A DNA stretch of 64,000 nucleotides from Streptomyces sp. ISL-100 (GCF_018614615.1 NZ_JAGGOK010000002.1:128751-192750), one strand, 5' to 3'; positions 1 through 8,454 are shown, counted from the first letter of the stretch. Notes: generated from the sequence alone by a model not told the origin. Numbers and translations are program-made.

Positions 1-534
1 GACATGATCAGCCGACGCGGTCTGAGCGCCACGAGCATCCGGGAGATGGCCAAGCACGCCAAGGCGCCGCTCGGCTCGACGTACCACTACTTCCCCGAGG
101 GCAAGCAGCAGCTGGCCACGGAAGCGGTCCGCTACACGGGTGAGTGGGTCGCCCGCAGTCTGCGAAAGGAACTCGCGGCGGGCCCGGCTGCCGGACTGCG
201 CGCCTTCCTGACCCTGTGGCGCAAGATCGTCGTCGACACCGACTTCCATGCCGGATGCCCCGTCCTGGCCGTGGCCATCGAGGAGCCCCCGGCCGACGAG
301 GTGCCGCCCGCCCTGGCGGCCGCGGCCGAGGTCTTCGACCAGTGGGAGAGCCTGCTCGCCGGCTCCCTGCGGGAACACGGCGCCGACGCCGAGCAGGCAG
401 CACAGGTCGCCACGCTCATCGTCGCGGCCGTCGAGGGCACCGTGGCTCTCTGCCGCGCCAAGCGCAGCACCGAACCTCTGGACCGCACCGCAGCACAGCT
501 CCAGAGCCTCATCGCCGCCACGATCAAGGGCTGA
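1..534 (+). CDS. TetR/AcrR family transcriptional regulator (5' end outside window)
   Basis: This is a DNA-binding repressor of the TetR family, closest in pattern to the LmrA/YxaF subgroup. The reading frame is already open at base 1, so the first helix of the HTH domain lies upstream of the window; the ATG at base 4 is probably internal. The visible N-terminus holds the recognition part of the HTH (LSATSIREMAKHAK followed by PLGSTYHYFPEGKQQL), where the GSTYHYF turn is the family hallmark. The remaining 130 or so residues are alpha-helical ligand-binding domain. It ends 18 nt before the convergent tautomerase-fold gene. The palindromes at 1036-1086 are of a type such a repressor could bind, but that link is inference. 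Family assignment is firm; the ligand is unknown. Confidence 0.85.
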   Translation, partial: DMISRRGLSATSIREMAKHAKAPLGSTYHYFPEGKQQLATEAVRYTGEWVARSLRKELAAGPAAGLRAFLTLWRKIVVDTDFHAGCPVLAVAIEEPPADEVPPALAAAAEVFDQWESLLAGSLREHGADAEQAAQVATLIVAAVEGTVALCRAKRSTEPLDRTAAQLQSLIAATIKG

Positions 535-552
535 GGGGGCCGTCGGCCGCGA

Positions 553-1026
553 TCACCGGAGCGCGGCGCGGACGGCCTCGGCCTTCTCCTCGGTGAACAC
601 GCCGCTTTCGAGGAGGGAGAGGACGGACAGGACGCCGCCGCGCGAGCCCCAGCTGCCTTCGTCGATCACGCGGAGGGTCACCCACCAGGTCGGCGACGGC
701 TCTGCCACACCGCAGGCGTCGGCCATCGCGGCCAGGACGCGCTTGATGACCTCGGTGCGGACTTCCTGGCGCCAGTCGCCGTCCATGACCGTCACGTCGA
801 TCACCATTGCGTCGGCACCCGGTCCCGCATCCGCCAGCAAGCGGCCGCCGATGGCCATCGCGTCGGGCTCACGCTCGGTGAAGTGCACCTGGAATCCGAC
901 CCGCGCAGCCGGGGCGAACTGGCCGACCTCGGGCACGAGCACGGCGTCCGTCAGCGTCTCGGCCAGCTTGCGGCGCTGCTCCAGGCTCAGGCGGCCCTTC
1001 GAACTGTTCACGGTGATGACGGTCAC
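553..1026 (-). CDS. tautomerase-fold protein, probably not a classical tautomerase
   Basis: A 157-residue protein resembling the 4-oxalocrotonate tautomerase/MIF superfamily, with two beta-alpha-beta-like halves (a first half running to FTEREPDAMAIGG, a second with EVIKRVLAAMADACG). The GTG start at 1026 is preceded by an AGGGAG ribosome site. The mature protein would begin Met-Thr-Val, so the catalytic N-terminal proline of true tautomerases is absent; either it has another role or it only shares the fold. Two palindromes lie just upstream (1036-1051 and 1071-1086), so it is likely under repressor control. It is convergent with the TetR gene at the window start and is followed upstream by a Tn3 scar. 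Confidence 0.55.
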   Translation of the reverse strand: MTVITVNSSKGRLSLEQRRKLAETLTDAVLVPEVGQFAPAARVGFQVHFTEREPDAMAIGGRLLADAGPGADAMVIDVTVMDGDWRQEVRTEVIKRVLAAMADACGVAEPSPTWWVTLRVIDEGSWGSRGGVLSVLSLLESGVFTEEKAEAVRAALR

Positions 1027-1035
1027 GACTCTCCC

Positions 1036-1051
1036 TATAACGACTGTTATA
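1036..1051. promoter_or_regulatory. perfect palindrome, probable repressor operator (site 1)
   Basis: TATAAC-gact-GTTATA is a perfect 6-bp inverted repeat with a 4-bp spacer, 10 bp upstream of the GTG start of the tautomerase-fold gene. Its AT content stands out from the GC-rich surroundings. A TetR-family protein is a plausible binder because such a gene sits about 500 bp away; the pairing is inferred from proximity only. Confidence 0.6.
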
Positions 1052-1070
1052 AGTCGAGCCTACACCGCTC

Positions 1071-1086
1071 TATAACGGGTGTCATA
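1071..1086. promoter_or_regulatory. near-perfect second copy of the palindrome (site 2)
   Basis: TATAAC-gggt-GTCATA repeats site 1 with one mismatch in the right arm. The two centres are 35 bp apart. A pair of matched sites flanking a presumed promoter is typical of a tightly repressed gene or of a shared divergent control region. Confidence 0.5.
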
Positions 1087-1112
1087 ACCCACGGGGGTAG
1101 GAACAGCTCACA

Positions 1113-2660
1113 TCAGCTTCGCGGGCCAGGGGAAAGTGGCGCCCCCCCGTGTGGGGTCTTCGCGATCCGCCCATAGTGCGCGATCGCATCCCCAAGGGGG
1201 GTCGGCCGCCCGTCGCGGGAGAGCATCCGGATCACGTCGTAGGCGCGGACCGCTCCGGTGTGGATGGAGCCGATGATCCGCAGGATGTCCTCCCAGTGCC
1301 GCTCGATCCGAGCGAGGTCCACCCGGCCTCGGGCGGCGTCGGTGAAGGCGCCGTAGTCCGCGGTGCGGTCGATGCGCCACATCTTCTGGTCCGGCAGGTC
1401 CGCCAGCTGCGGCGCGTACGCGAACCCGGCGAGCGTGAGCAGGCCGAACACGATGTCGGAGTACGAGGCGGTATCGGTGACGATCATCTCCGGGCGCTTG
1501 CCGCCGTCGCGGTCGTAGAGAACGTCCAGCACATACAGCGAGTCGCGCGGCGTGCCGGCCATCACCTTCCCGCCCAGCCCGGCCGCCTGATCGTTGATCA
1601 TGTTCAGCCAGGTGGCGCCGCCACGGCGCCCGAAGTACTTGGGGTCCGGCCTGGCGTACACGCTGGGCACCGGCACCACGAACCGCATCCCGTCGACGGA
1701 GGCGACCAGGCCGCCGCCCCACGCCTGCGCGAGCGGGATGGACGCCTGGCTCTGGATCAGCGTGGCGTTCGCCGCCCGGTACGTCGCCAGGCGCAGATAC
1801 GTCTGGTCGACGTGGGACAGCCGCCCGTACTTCAGCGCGTCGACCCCGCCGATCACCGGGGTGTAGCCGACGTTGCAGCCGTCGGCCACCAGGAGCGCGG
1901 CGATCGTCACGTGCAGGTCCTTCAGCCGGGCCTCGCCGCCGGTGACCGAGGTGAACGCCTGGTCGGCGCCGGTCCAGGAGAACACCTTTAGCAGCACCTC
2001 CGGCAGGTCCACGCGGGGCAGCATCGCGTTCACCGCCGCCCGCAGATCGAGCAGGGAGGACGGTTCAGGCTCCGGCTCCAGGGCGGCGAAGTGCAGCCGG
2101 CCGTCGTCGTCGAAGACGATCTGCGCGTTGTCCGGCAGGCGCGAGGCGACCTCGCGGTACGTCCCGTCCAGCAGCGCGGCCCGCGCTGCCAGGTGCTCGC
2201 CCGCCCCGGCCGGGAGCCCGAGCGAGGCGAGGACGGTGGGCTTGGCCTGCTCCCACGCCTGACTGGCCAGCAGCTTCGCCCGCGGGTCGCCCCACTTGGA
2301 GGATTTCTTCGCGAACACCTCGCGCCGGCGCAGCATCCGGTGGAACTGCTCCAGCCGCGTGTTCTCCCGCTCGCCGTACGCCTTCAGCACCGAAGCGTCC
2401 TCGATGCCGAGCTGCTCGGCCAGGTAGTCCACAACCTCGACTGGCACGTCCATCGGGTCATCCACGAACACCCCGAGGTAACGCGCGGTCGTCAGCTGCA
2501 ACGCGAAGCCCAGACGGTTGTGGGCCCGCCGCTTACCCTCGATCAGCTCCCGGTCCGCGTCGTCCAGGAAGAAGAAACGCTCCAACTCTGAACGGGACGG
2601 CGCCCCGCGAAACGCCGCGTACGCAGCGGCCTGCTCATCCGTCAAAAACTCGACCGGCAC
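1113..2660 (-). pseudogene. Tn3-family transposase remnant (internally deleted and C-terminally truncated)
   Basis: Tn3-family TnpA proteins are about 1000 residues; this frame has 515. Residues 1 to about 165 match the N-terminal DUF4158 region (MPVEFLTDEQAAAYAAF, then FVDDPMDVPVEVVDYL). The sequence then jumps straight into the C-terminal DDE catalytic domain, so several hundred residues between them are missing without breaking the frame. The first two catalytic aspartates are present (SVDGMRF and VTDTASYSD). The frame ends soon after GDAIAHYGRIAKT with unrelated residues, so the segment carrying the catalytic glutamate is lost. It cannot transpose. The GTG at 2660 is the family start. No 38-bp terminal repeats or resolvase were recognised, so the element's ends cannot be set. 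Confidence 0.85.
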
Positions 2661-2759
2661 CCCGGACCCCCAGACAGTCGATCAACACGACTGCCGAAGG
2701 TTCAGCCCCCGCAGAAGGCCAGGTCAAAGCGCATCCGGGCGCCGAAGAGGCTTAGCGCC

Positions 2760-3340
2760 GGTTTTCGTTCCGATGTTCCTCAACCCCCAACTCATCCGGA
2801 TATTCGTGGCAGCCGATGCGTCCTCCCGGGAATTCCACCGGTGCGTTGCCGAGTTGCCCGGCGAGCGCCGCACCCGTACGTACAGCAGCTGCCCGCGCGA
2901 GTCGCGTCCGACGCCGACACTCAGTTGGGCGGACAGCGGCTTGAGGGCGCCAAAGTCGGGACGAACGCACTGAATTGGCGCCGGGCGTCGGGCCTTCCGC
3001 CGGTACCGGCGAGTCGTCAGCGGACAGCCCGGCATTGAGCCGAGCCCGCCGCACGACCGAGGCCTCGGGTACGAAAGACGTCGTACACCTCTGCGAACAC
3101 CGTGCGGCGCCGCGCGCCGTCGGACAGCACTTCCGTGGTCGGCGGCTCGAACGCGACCCCCCGCCGCAGCCGTTCCGGTACCGGGCCGGTAGGACTCCCG
3201 GTACGCGCGCGCGAACCCGGTCGGCGCGTCCTTGCCGGCCCGACCGGCCACCGCGTTCGCGATCCGCTCGATGTACTCACCTGCGGCCGGCACGGCGACC
3301 CTCGTCGGCAGGTGCCAGCGCTGACACGGTGACGTTCTCG
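2760..3340 (-). pseudogene. frameshifted alpha/beta-hydrolase debris
   Basis: No intact gene occupies the 700 bp between the Tn3 remnant and the phosphodiesterase gene. On the minus strand, short stretches in different frames resemble the C-terminal half of a Streptomyces alpha/beta hydrolase: TVFAEVYDVFRTRGL (about 3060-3110), then LSAQLSVGVGRDSRGQLLY (about 2880-2940), then, after a frame change near 2880, AALAGQLGNAPVEFPGG followed by HEYPDELG. The last block has the usual VEFPGGH-type C-terminal motif with His replaced by Arg. The catalytic serine region is not seen. At least two frameshifts are needed to join the pieces. The family is recognised from these patches only. Confidence 0.4.
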
Positions 3341-3363
3341 AACCCGTCCTCGTCGCACCGGCA

Positions 3364-4692
3364 TCAGCCGATCGGCGCGTACAGCACCCCCAGTTTGTCG
3401 ACCTCGTCGCCCGCGCGGCCACTGAAGCCGACGATCTGCCAGCCGGAAGGTGCTGCGTAGGTCACGCTGTCCGTCGTGGCCGAACCGGCCCTCAGGATAC
3501 GGGACTTGTCGGTCGTGAAGGCCGCCGAGAAGAGGCGGGTCCGGCCGTCCTTCGGCCCGCGCGTGAGCGTCACTGAGGTGAGGTGTTCGCCCGGTGCGAG
3601 GGTCAGGGACGTGGCGGTGCCACCCGTACCGCCGTGACTCAGCGACGTACCGCCGTCATGTGTGAGCGCGACCGCGTCGAGGCGGGAGCCGCCGCGCAGG
3701 GTCAGCGTGCGGGGCGCGACCGGCGACGGGAGGTTGTCCGCATCGTTGAACGCCGTGCCGTGCGGGCCGCCGAAGAAGTCGCCGGCCCGGAGCGTCGAGG
3801 GCAGCGTCCAGGAGAAGTCGACCGCGTGCGGGAAGTGGTCGGAGAGGTTGTCGCCCCTGGGGTCGAGGAAAGACGCCCACTCGTTGCTGTAACGGGTGGC
3901 GGAGAGGTTCACCAGGTTGCTGCCGCGATAGAGGATCTTGTCCACCACCTCGCAGTCGTTCGTCGGAGCCGTCTTGGGGCAGACAATCGCGTCACTGCCC
4001 TGAGCCGGGGCGCTACCGCCGCGGACCAGCTGAACCCACGCGTCGGTCAGGCCGTTCTCGGTCGCCAGCGTGCGGATGTTGTCGCCCGAGCGCGTGTAGC
4101 GGGTGTTGGTGTCGCCCATGACGACTACCGCGTTGCCCGCTGAGTTCGCCTGGATGAAGTCCGAGAGCTGTTCGATGTTGGCGCGGCGCGCGGCCAGTGC
4201 CGCCCCCGTCACGTCCGCGTTCGTGTGGACGTTGTAGAGGTCTACGAACACGCCCTCGGCCAGCCGGACCCGGGCCTGCGTGAAGCCCTTCGGCGTCAGG
4301 CAGTCGGTGCCTGTGCAGTTGTTCCAGTCGACCCGCTCGAAGTCCTCGAAGGCGTAGTCGGACAGGGTATTGAGACCGTCGCCGATGCCGGCGCCGCCGC
4401 TCGTCGCGGTGCGGTGCGGGTGGTCGTCGCCCGCGTACAGCGCCGCGTGGTAGTTGAAGTCCTCCTGGACGTTCACGATGTCGTACGCCGCGAGACGCGG
4501 GGAGATCAGCGGGGTGTTGGTCGCCGGGTTGCCGGAGCTCAGCCCCTGCGGAAGGCCCGCGACGTTGTACGTGAGGACGCTGAAGGCGCCCGAGGGGTCG
4601 TCGGCGGCGGCCGCGTGCGCCGTGCCGATGGTGGCGAGCCCGGAGAGGGCCAGGCCGGTGCCTGCCACAAGGGTGCCGATGAGTCTTCTCAT
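3364..4692 (-). CDS. secreted endonuclease/exonuclease/phosphatase-family protein with jacalin-like C-terminal domain
   Basis: A 442-residue exported protein. The ATG at 4692 gives a signal peptide (MRRLIGTLVAGTG, hydrophobic core, cleavage near AHAAA). Residues of roughly 40-315 form an EEP-fold metal-dependent phosphodiesterase: LTYNVAGLP at the start, NVQEDFNY with the metal-binding Glu, VVMGDTNTRYT with the Asp/Asn pair, and LSDHFPHAV with the final Asp-His. Sphingomyelinase C, DNase I and inositol phosphatases share this fold, so the substrate (phospholipid, nucleic acid or phosphate ester) is open. The last 130 residues (RAGDFFGGPHGTAFND onward, with LTLRGGSRLDAVAL) look like a jacalin-type lectin domain, suggesting that it binds glycans. 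It is divergent from the PHP-domain gene across a 193-bp intergenic region. Confidence 0.8.
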   Translation of the reverse strand: MRRLIGTLVAGTGLALSGLATIGTAHAAAADDPSGAFSVLTYNVAGLPQGLSSGNPATNTPLISPRLAAYDIVNVQEDFNYHAALYAGDDHPHRTATSGGAGIGDGLNTLSDYAFEDFERVDWNNCTGTDCLTPKGFTQARVRLAEGVFVDLYNVHTNADVTGAALAARRANIEQLSDFIQANSAGNAVVVMGDTNTRYTRSGDNIRTLATENGLTDAWVQLVRGGSAPAQGSDAIVCPKTAPTNDCEVVDKILYRGSNLVNLSATRYSNEWASFLDPRGDNLSDHFPHAVDFSWTLPSTLRAGDFFGGPHGTAFNDADNLPSPVAPRTLTLRGGSRLDAVALTHDGGTSLSHGGTGGTATSLTLAPGEHLTSVTLTRGPKDGRTRLFSAAFTTDKSRILRAGSATTDSVTYAAPSGWQIVGFSGRAGDEVDKLGVLYAPIG

Positions 4693-4885
4693 GATGGGGG
4701 GTGTCTCCAGACGCGAGGCGGGAGGAAGATCAACGGTACTCAGGGTTCGCGCCAACTCACCTCCCCACAAGGCCCTCGGGGAGGTCGCCCGGTCATCATT
4801 CTGCGGACGTTGAATGTTCACGTATCTGGTCGAGTCTCGCTTTCGGGCGCGACCGCATCGGCGGCGCCGGACACAGGAGGCCGAC

Positions 4886-5848
4886 ATGGGGCACGGGCAC
4901 GGGCATGGGCATGGGCATGGGCACCACCGTCACCACCCCGAGGGCAGCGCGCTCCCGGCCGCCTTCGACGTCTCCGTACCCGACGAGGCACTGACTCCCG
5001 AGCAGCACTCACGCCGCTCCATGCTGCGGCGCGCGGGGCTGCTCGGCGCGGGCTTGGCGGCGGCGGGCGTACTCGCGCAAGGGACCACGGCGCCTGCGCA
5101 TGCCGCACGTCGCCGCGGGAGCGGGTTCCTCTGGCTGGCAGGCGACCACCACATCCACACCCAGAACAGCAGCGACGGCAAGTACCGCGTCGGCGACCAG
5201 GTCCGCCATCGCGCGCGGCACGGCCTCGACTGGATGGTGATCACCGACCACGGAAGCGAGACCCACGCCAAGATCGGCGTCGAGAAGGTCAAACCCGGAC
5301 ATCAGAGAGGCTCGGGCCGCCTACGAGGACACCCTCGTCTTTCAGGGCCTGGAGTGGAACATCCCCGCCGCCGAGCACGGCACTGTCTTCGTACACCCCG
5401 GCAAGAACGAGGTCGCCGTCCCCAAGGAGTTCGAGACCTCGTACGACGGCAGCACGAAGAAGGCCGGAGACTCGACGCCCGCCAACGAGGCCCTTGCCGT
5501 CGCGGGCCTCAATTTCCTTGCCGAGCAGGTCCAGCGGCGCCGCGTCAAGGACATCCTGATGCTCGCCAACCATCCCGCACGCAAGGGCATCGACTCGCCC
5601 CACGAGATCCGCGGCTGGCGCGACGCGACATCCGCGACGGGTCGCCGGATCGCCGTCGGCATGGAGGGTGCGCCCGGGCACCAAGCCGCCGGCATCGAGA
5701 AGCCGGTCGGCATGGGCCGCGCCCGCGGCCTCTACGACGGCAGCCCCGGCGCGAACTCGTTTGCCGGATACCCCCTGGAGAGCTATCGCACCTGGGGCGG
5801 CTTCGACTGGATGACCGCCACCGTCGGAGGCCTGTGGGACAGCGTCTC
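4886..5848 (+). pseudogene. Tat-exported PHP-domain phosphoesterase, frameshifted and cut by the IS607-type element
   Basis: Translation starts at the ATG at 4886 behind a clear GGAGG. The protein opens with a His-Gly repeat (residues 1-14), followed by a twin-arginine signal (HSRRSMLRRAGLLGAG, cleavage after AHA). The PHP domain begins GDHHIHTQNSSDGK and includes VITDHGSE; these are metal-binding histidines and aspartates. One extra G in the run at 5297-5298 shifts the frame; reading past it restores family sequence (EDTLVFQGLEWN, later LANHPARKG and GGFDWMTATVGG). The frame then breaks off at about 5848, where transposon sequence begins. The C-terminal PHP motifs are absent, and no matching fragment was found on the far side of the element. 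The gene is dead here unless both lesions are artefacts; the truncation is not. Confidence 0.8.
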
Positions 5849-6234
5849 TAGTCAGCTAAGCGATCCGGTGTCAGGTGTAGTGTCTGGGATCGTTTCCCAT
5901 CGTGGTGGGGAGGCATGGGCGTGGAGATGGAATCCCGCGCCGAGTGCTGCTCCTCTTGGCCGGTGTCGGCTGGTGGTGGGTGTGCTGGTCGTTGTCACGT
6001 CCTGGTGCCGGTGGGCTGCGCGGGGCAGCCGGGTCCGGTCCGTGTGAGCGTGTCCCTCCGGACGCTTGCCTGCCAGGCCGTGAGGTCTGGTGGGGGAGGG
6101 TGCCCTGCGTCGCCTGGGCGCGGGGCGTGCTGTCTGTCGCCGGGTGGGTCCGGTCTTGGACCGGTCGCTCCGGCTGGTCGTGGTGGTCGGGGTGACCACG
6201 GCTTTGACTTCGAGGTTGTCCACAACCGTGCGGA
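5849..6234 (-). ncRNA. predicted omega RNA (reRNA) region of TnpB
   Basis: This 386-bp stretch lies between the tnpB stop and the transposon edge and holds no credible gene. In IS200/IS605 and IS607 elements the TnpB guide RNA is transcribed from exactly this place, with the guide taken from the host DNA just beyond the edge. Here the guide would be the minus strand of about 5830-5848, inside the broken PHP gene. The sequence contains a GATCC...GGATC inverted repeat near 5870-5890. Position and context support the call; no covariance model could be run. Confidence 0.45.
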
Positions 6235-7830
6235 TCACCGTGGTGCCGGTGGCGCGGTCGGTGACGGTCTTGTTCTGGTGGGCCAGACCGCGTGCGGCGA
6301 TACGGCGCCTGCCCCATGGTCGCGGTCGCCCTGCCAGCCGCAGCCGTTGCGGTCGGGGCAGATGGCCCATTTCCAGCCCGGTGTGGTGGGGCGGTCGGGT
6401 GCTTTGCGGTGGCGAAGCGGGGTGAGGCACTGAGGGCAGTGCCTGGAGGTGTTCCGGGCGGGGACTGTCACGACCGCGATACCGGCCTCGGCTGCGAGGT
6501 GCCGCATGCGGTCGGCGATCTGCCCGCGCACCTGCTGGGACATCCGCGTGTTCATCGTGCGGCCCATGCCTTTGGCTTCCATCGACCGCAGGTCTTCGAG
6601 GTAGATAACGGTAGCCCCGGCGGCGATGGCCTGATCGACCGCCCAGCGGGCGGCCGCCCAGGCGAGGGCGTTGTTGAGGTTCGAACGGGGGGCGGAAACG
6701 TGCCGGATCTCTTTGAGCAGCACCGTGTGCTTGTCGGCCAGGGCCGGATGGGGGACGCGGCCGTCGATGAGCCGCTGGTAGCGGTCAGCCCTGGCCTGCA
6801 GGAACTCGCCGTGCCGGCGCAGCCGGTGCTGCTTGGCCACAACCCCAGCGGCCCGGAACTGGGCCCCGGCCCCCAGGGCGGTGATCCGCCCGTCGTCGTG
6901 CAACCGTGCCGCGCCTGCGGACAGCAGGGTGTTCAGGCCCCAGTCCACGCCGAGCGCGATGGTGTGCCCGCTGCGGCGGGTCTTCGGGACGGCGTGGGTG
7001 TAGGCGAGATCAACACGCACCCGGCCGCCGACTGGGCGGAGGGTGGGCAGGTGCAGCGCCGCGCTCGGCGGGATCGTCGGCGGCAGCAAGACGGAGCAGG
7101 CAACCCACGTCCATTCCCGGTAGGACCGGGGATCAGGGCGGGTGGGGAGCTGGAGGCGCAACAGCGCTCGCATGGGATCGTCGGCGCGTTCGATGGTGGC
7201 CTGCTGCCCGTCGCACGCCGACAACAGCAGCATCCGCGCCACGCGGGGAGCGGACTCCAGCTCGAACACCTCGGTCGGAAGCCGCCCGTGCCGTCGGGCG
7301 AAGGCGGCAGCTTGCCGTGTGCGGGACGTGACCACGCTGGACGGCAGATGCTGTCCGCCGGGCACAGCCTGGCGGACCTGCTCCCATTCCTTGGGCGTGC
7401 GCTTGGTCGGATCGGCGGGCCAGGTGGCCAGCACTCCGGCGGTCAGGTCAGCACGCCACTTCGCCGACCGCAGCCCCCGCCCGGCCTGTTCCTGGGCCAT
7501 CCGCACGATACGGTCGTTGACCTTGACGCCCTCGGGCGCAGTAGTCGTCCACCCCAGCCGGCGCAGCGCCATCCACGCGTTCGACGGCAGCTTCTGGCCC
7601 CCAGCGTCCTCGCCGGAGGCCGGCTGGTCCACGTCGACGGTGTTCCAGTGCTCGGCGGTCAGCGCGGAGACCATGCCCGAGACCAACTCGGTGCACCAGC
7701 TCACGCGCTGGGCCAAGGCGGCCGGGGAGAGGACTTCGCCGGTCTTCTCGTCCACGCCGCCGCGCAGCGGGACGCGTGCGCATGCGGTACGCGAGGTCTC
7801 GCCCTCGGCGAGCTGAAGTTTCCGGCTCAA
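6235..7830 (-). CDS. tnpB: TnpB RNA-guided endonuclease (IS607-associated)
   Basis: A 531-residue TnpB, an ancestor-type relative of Cas12 that cuts DNA guided by an omega RNA and helps the transposon persist. The RuvC catalytic triad is complete: Asp296 in LGVDWGLNTLL, Glu412 in VIYLEDLRSM, and an Asp at 502 or 504 in GDRDHGAG. The inserted zinc finger is intact, with Cys465 and Cys468 (HCPQC) and Cys491 and Cys497 (CPDRNGCGW). The N-terminal 250 residues are the variable REC/WED region. The start is TTG at 7830, overlapping the tnpA stop, so translation is probably coupled. The length is slightly above the typical 400-500 residues. It seems functional although its partner transposase is broken. 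Confidence 0.85.
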   Translation of the reverse strand: MSRKLQLAEGETSRTACARVPLRGGVDEKTGEVLSPAALAQRVSWCTELVSGMVSALTAEHWNTVDVDQPASGEDAGGQKLPSNAWMALRRLGWTTTAPEGVKVNDRIVRMAQEQAGRGLRSAKWRADLTAGVLATWPADPTKRTPKEWEQVRQAVPGGQHLPSSVVTSRTRQAAAFARRHGRLPTEVFELESAPRVARMLLLSACDGQQATIERADDPMRALLRLQLPTRPDPRSYREWTWVACSVLLPPTIPPSAALHLPTLRPVGGRVRVDLAYTHAVPKTRRSGHTIALGVDWGLNTLLSAGAARLHDDGRITALGAGAQFRAAGVVAKQHRLRRHGEFLQARADRYQRLIDGRVPHPALADKHTVLLKEIRHVSAPRSNLNNALAWAAARWAVDQAIAAGATVIYLEDLRSMEAKGMGRTMNTRMSQQVRGQIADRMRHLAAEAGIAVVTVPARNTSRHCPQCLTPLRHRKAPDRPTTPGWKWAICPDRNGCGWQGDRDHGAGAVSPHAVWPTRTRPSPTAPPAPR

Positions 7831-8454
7831 CGCTCACCACCGGCGGCGCATTGTCCGGTCTCGGTAAGCAGCCGGCGCCGGGCCTCGGCCGAGCGCATCC
7901 CGTACAAGCGACCGGCGAACGTCGTTACCAGGGAGATGAAGTCTTCGAGCAGTTCGTCCGGGCCACCGAGCTTCTTCGGATGCACGGCCTCAAGGGTGAC
8001 GCCGTGGGCGGCGAGCAGTCGCTTGAGCCCAGCCGACGGTGAACCTGGCCAAACGGTCCTCATGAGTGACGCGTACGACCGTGACGCTGCCGTCAGCGAC
8101 CAGTTGCAGGAGTCTGTTGAGGCCCGGGCGGTCCTCGCGCAGGCCGGACGAGCGGTCCTGGAAGACCCGCACGATCTCGCCGCTGGAGGTGGCCCGAAGC
8201 TCCTTCTCCTGCGTTTCCAGGGAGGATTCCTGGCCGGAAGCTCCGGACACGCGCACGTACAGGGCCTCCAGACGCACACGACCCGCGCTGCTGGTGACCT
8301 TCATCGCCTCGACATCGACCGAGGAGAAGCGACGCTCACGACCGACCCAAGTCACCGGAATCTTCCCCGAGTCAGCCCAAAGACGAAGCGTCACAGGATG
8401 AACACCCAGACGCTTCACAGCCCTTGAGAGTCGGAGAAGTTCCACAGCAATCAC
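7827..8454 (-). pseudogene. tnpA: IS607-type serine transposase TnpA, one-base frameshift
   Basis: From the GTG at 8454 the protein begins with a MerR-like HTH (RLGVHPVTLRLWADSGKIP) followed by a serine-recombinase catalytic domain (ALYVRVSGASGQESSLETQ, with the nucleophile Ser in RVSGASG, and RVTHEDRLARF). After ARFTVGW the frame is lost; one C too many in the run at 8028-8030 explains it. Removing it joins to LKRLLAAHGVTLEAVHPKK and DFISLVTTFAGRLYGMRS, the normal C-terminus of about 208 residues. Programmed frameshifting is not usual in IS607. It is therefore inactive, or the base is a sequencing artefact. Confidence 0.8.

Noticed and set aside
4795..4860. A possible PhoP box (GTTCAC-like) between the phosphodiesterase and PHP genes.
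   Set aside because: The repeat spacing does not follow the 11-bp direct-repeat rule, and only one good half-site is visible.
7827..8454. Programmed ribosomal frameshifting to make TnpA.
   Set aside because: IS607 transposases are normally in one frame, and no slippery heptamer with a downstream structure was seen. A plain insertion is simpler.
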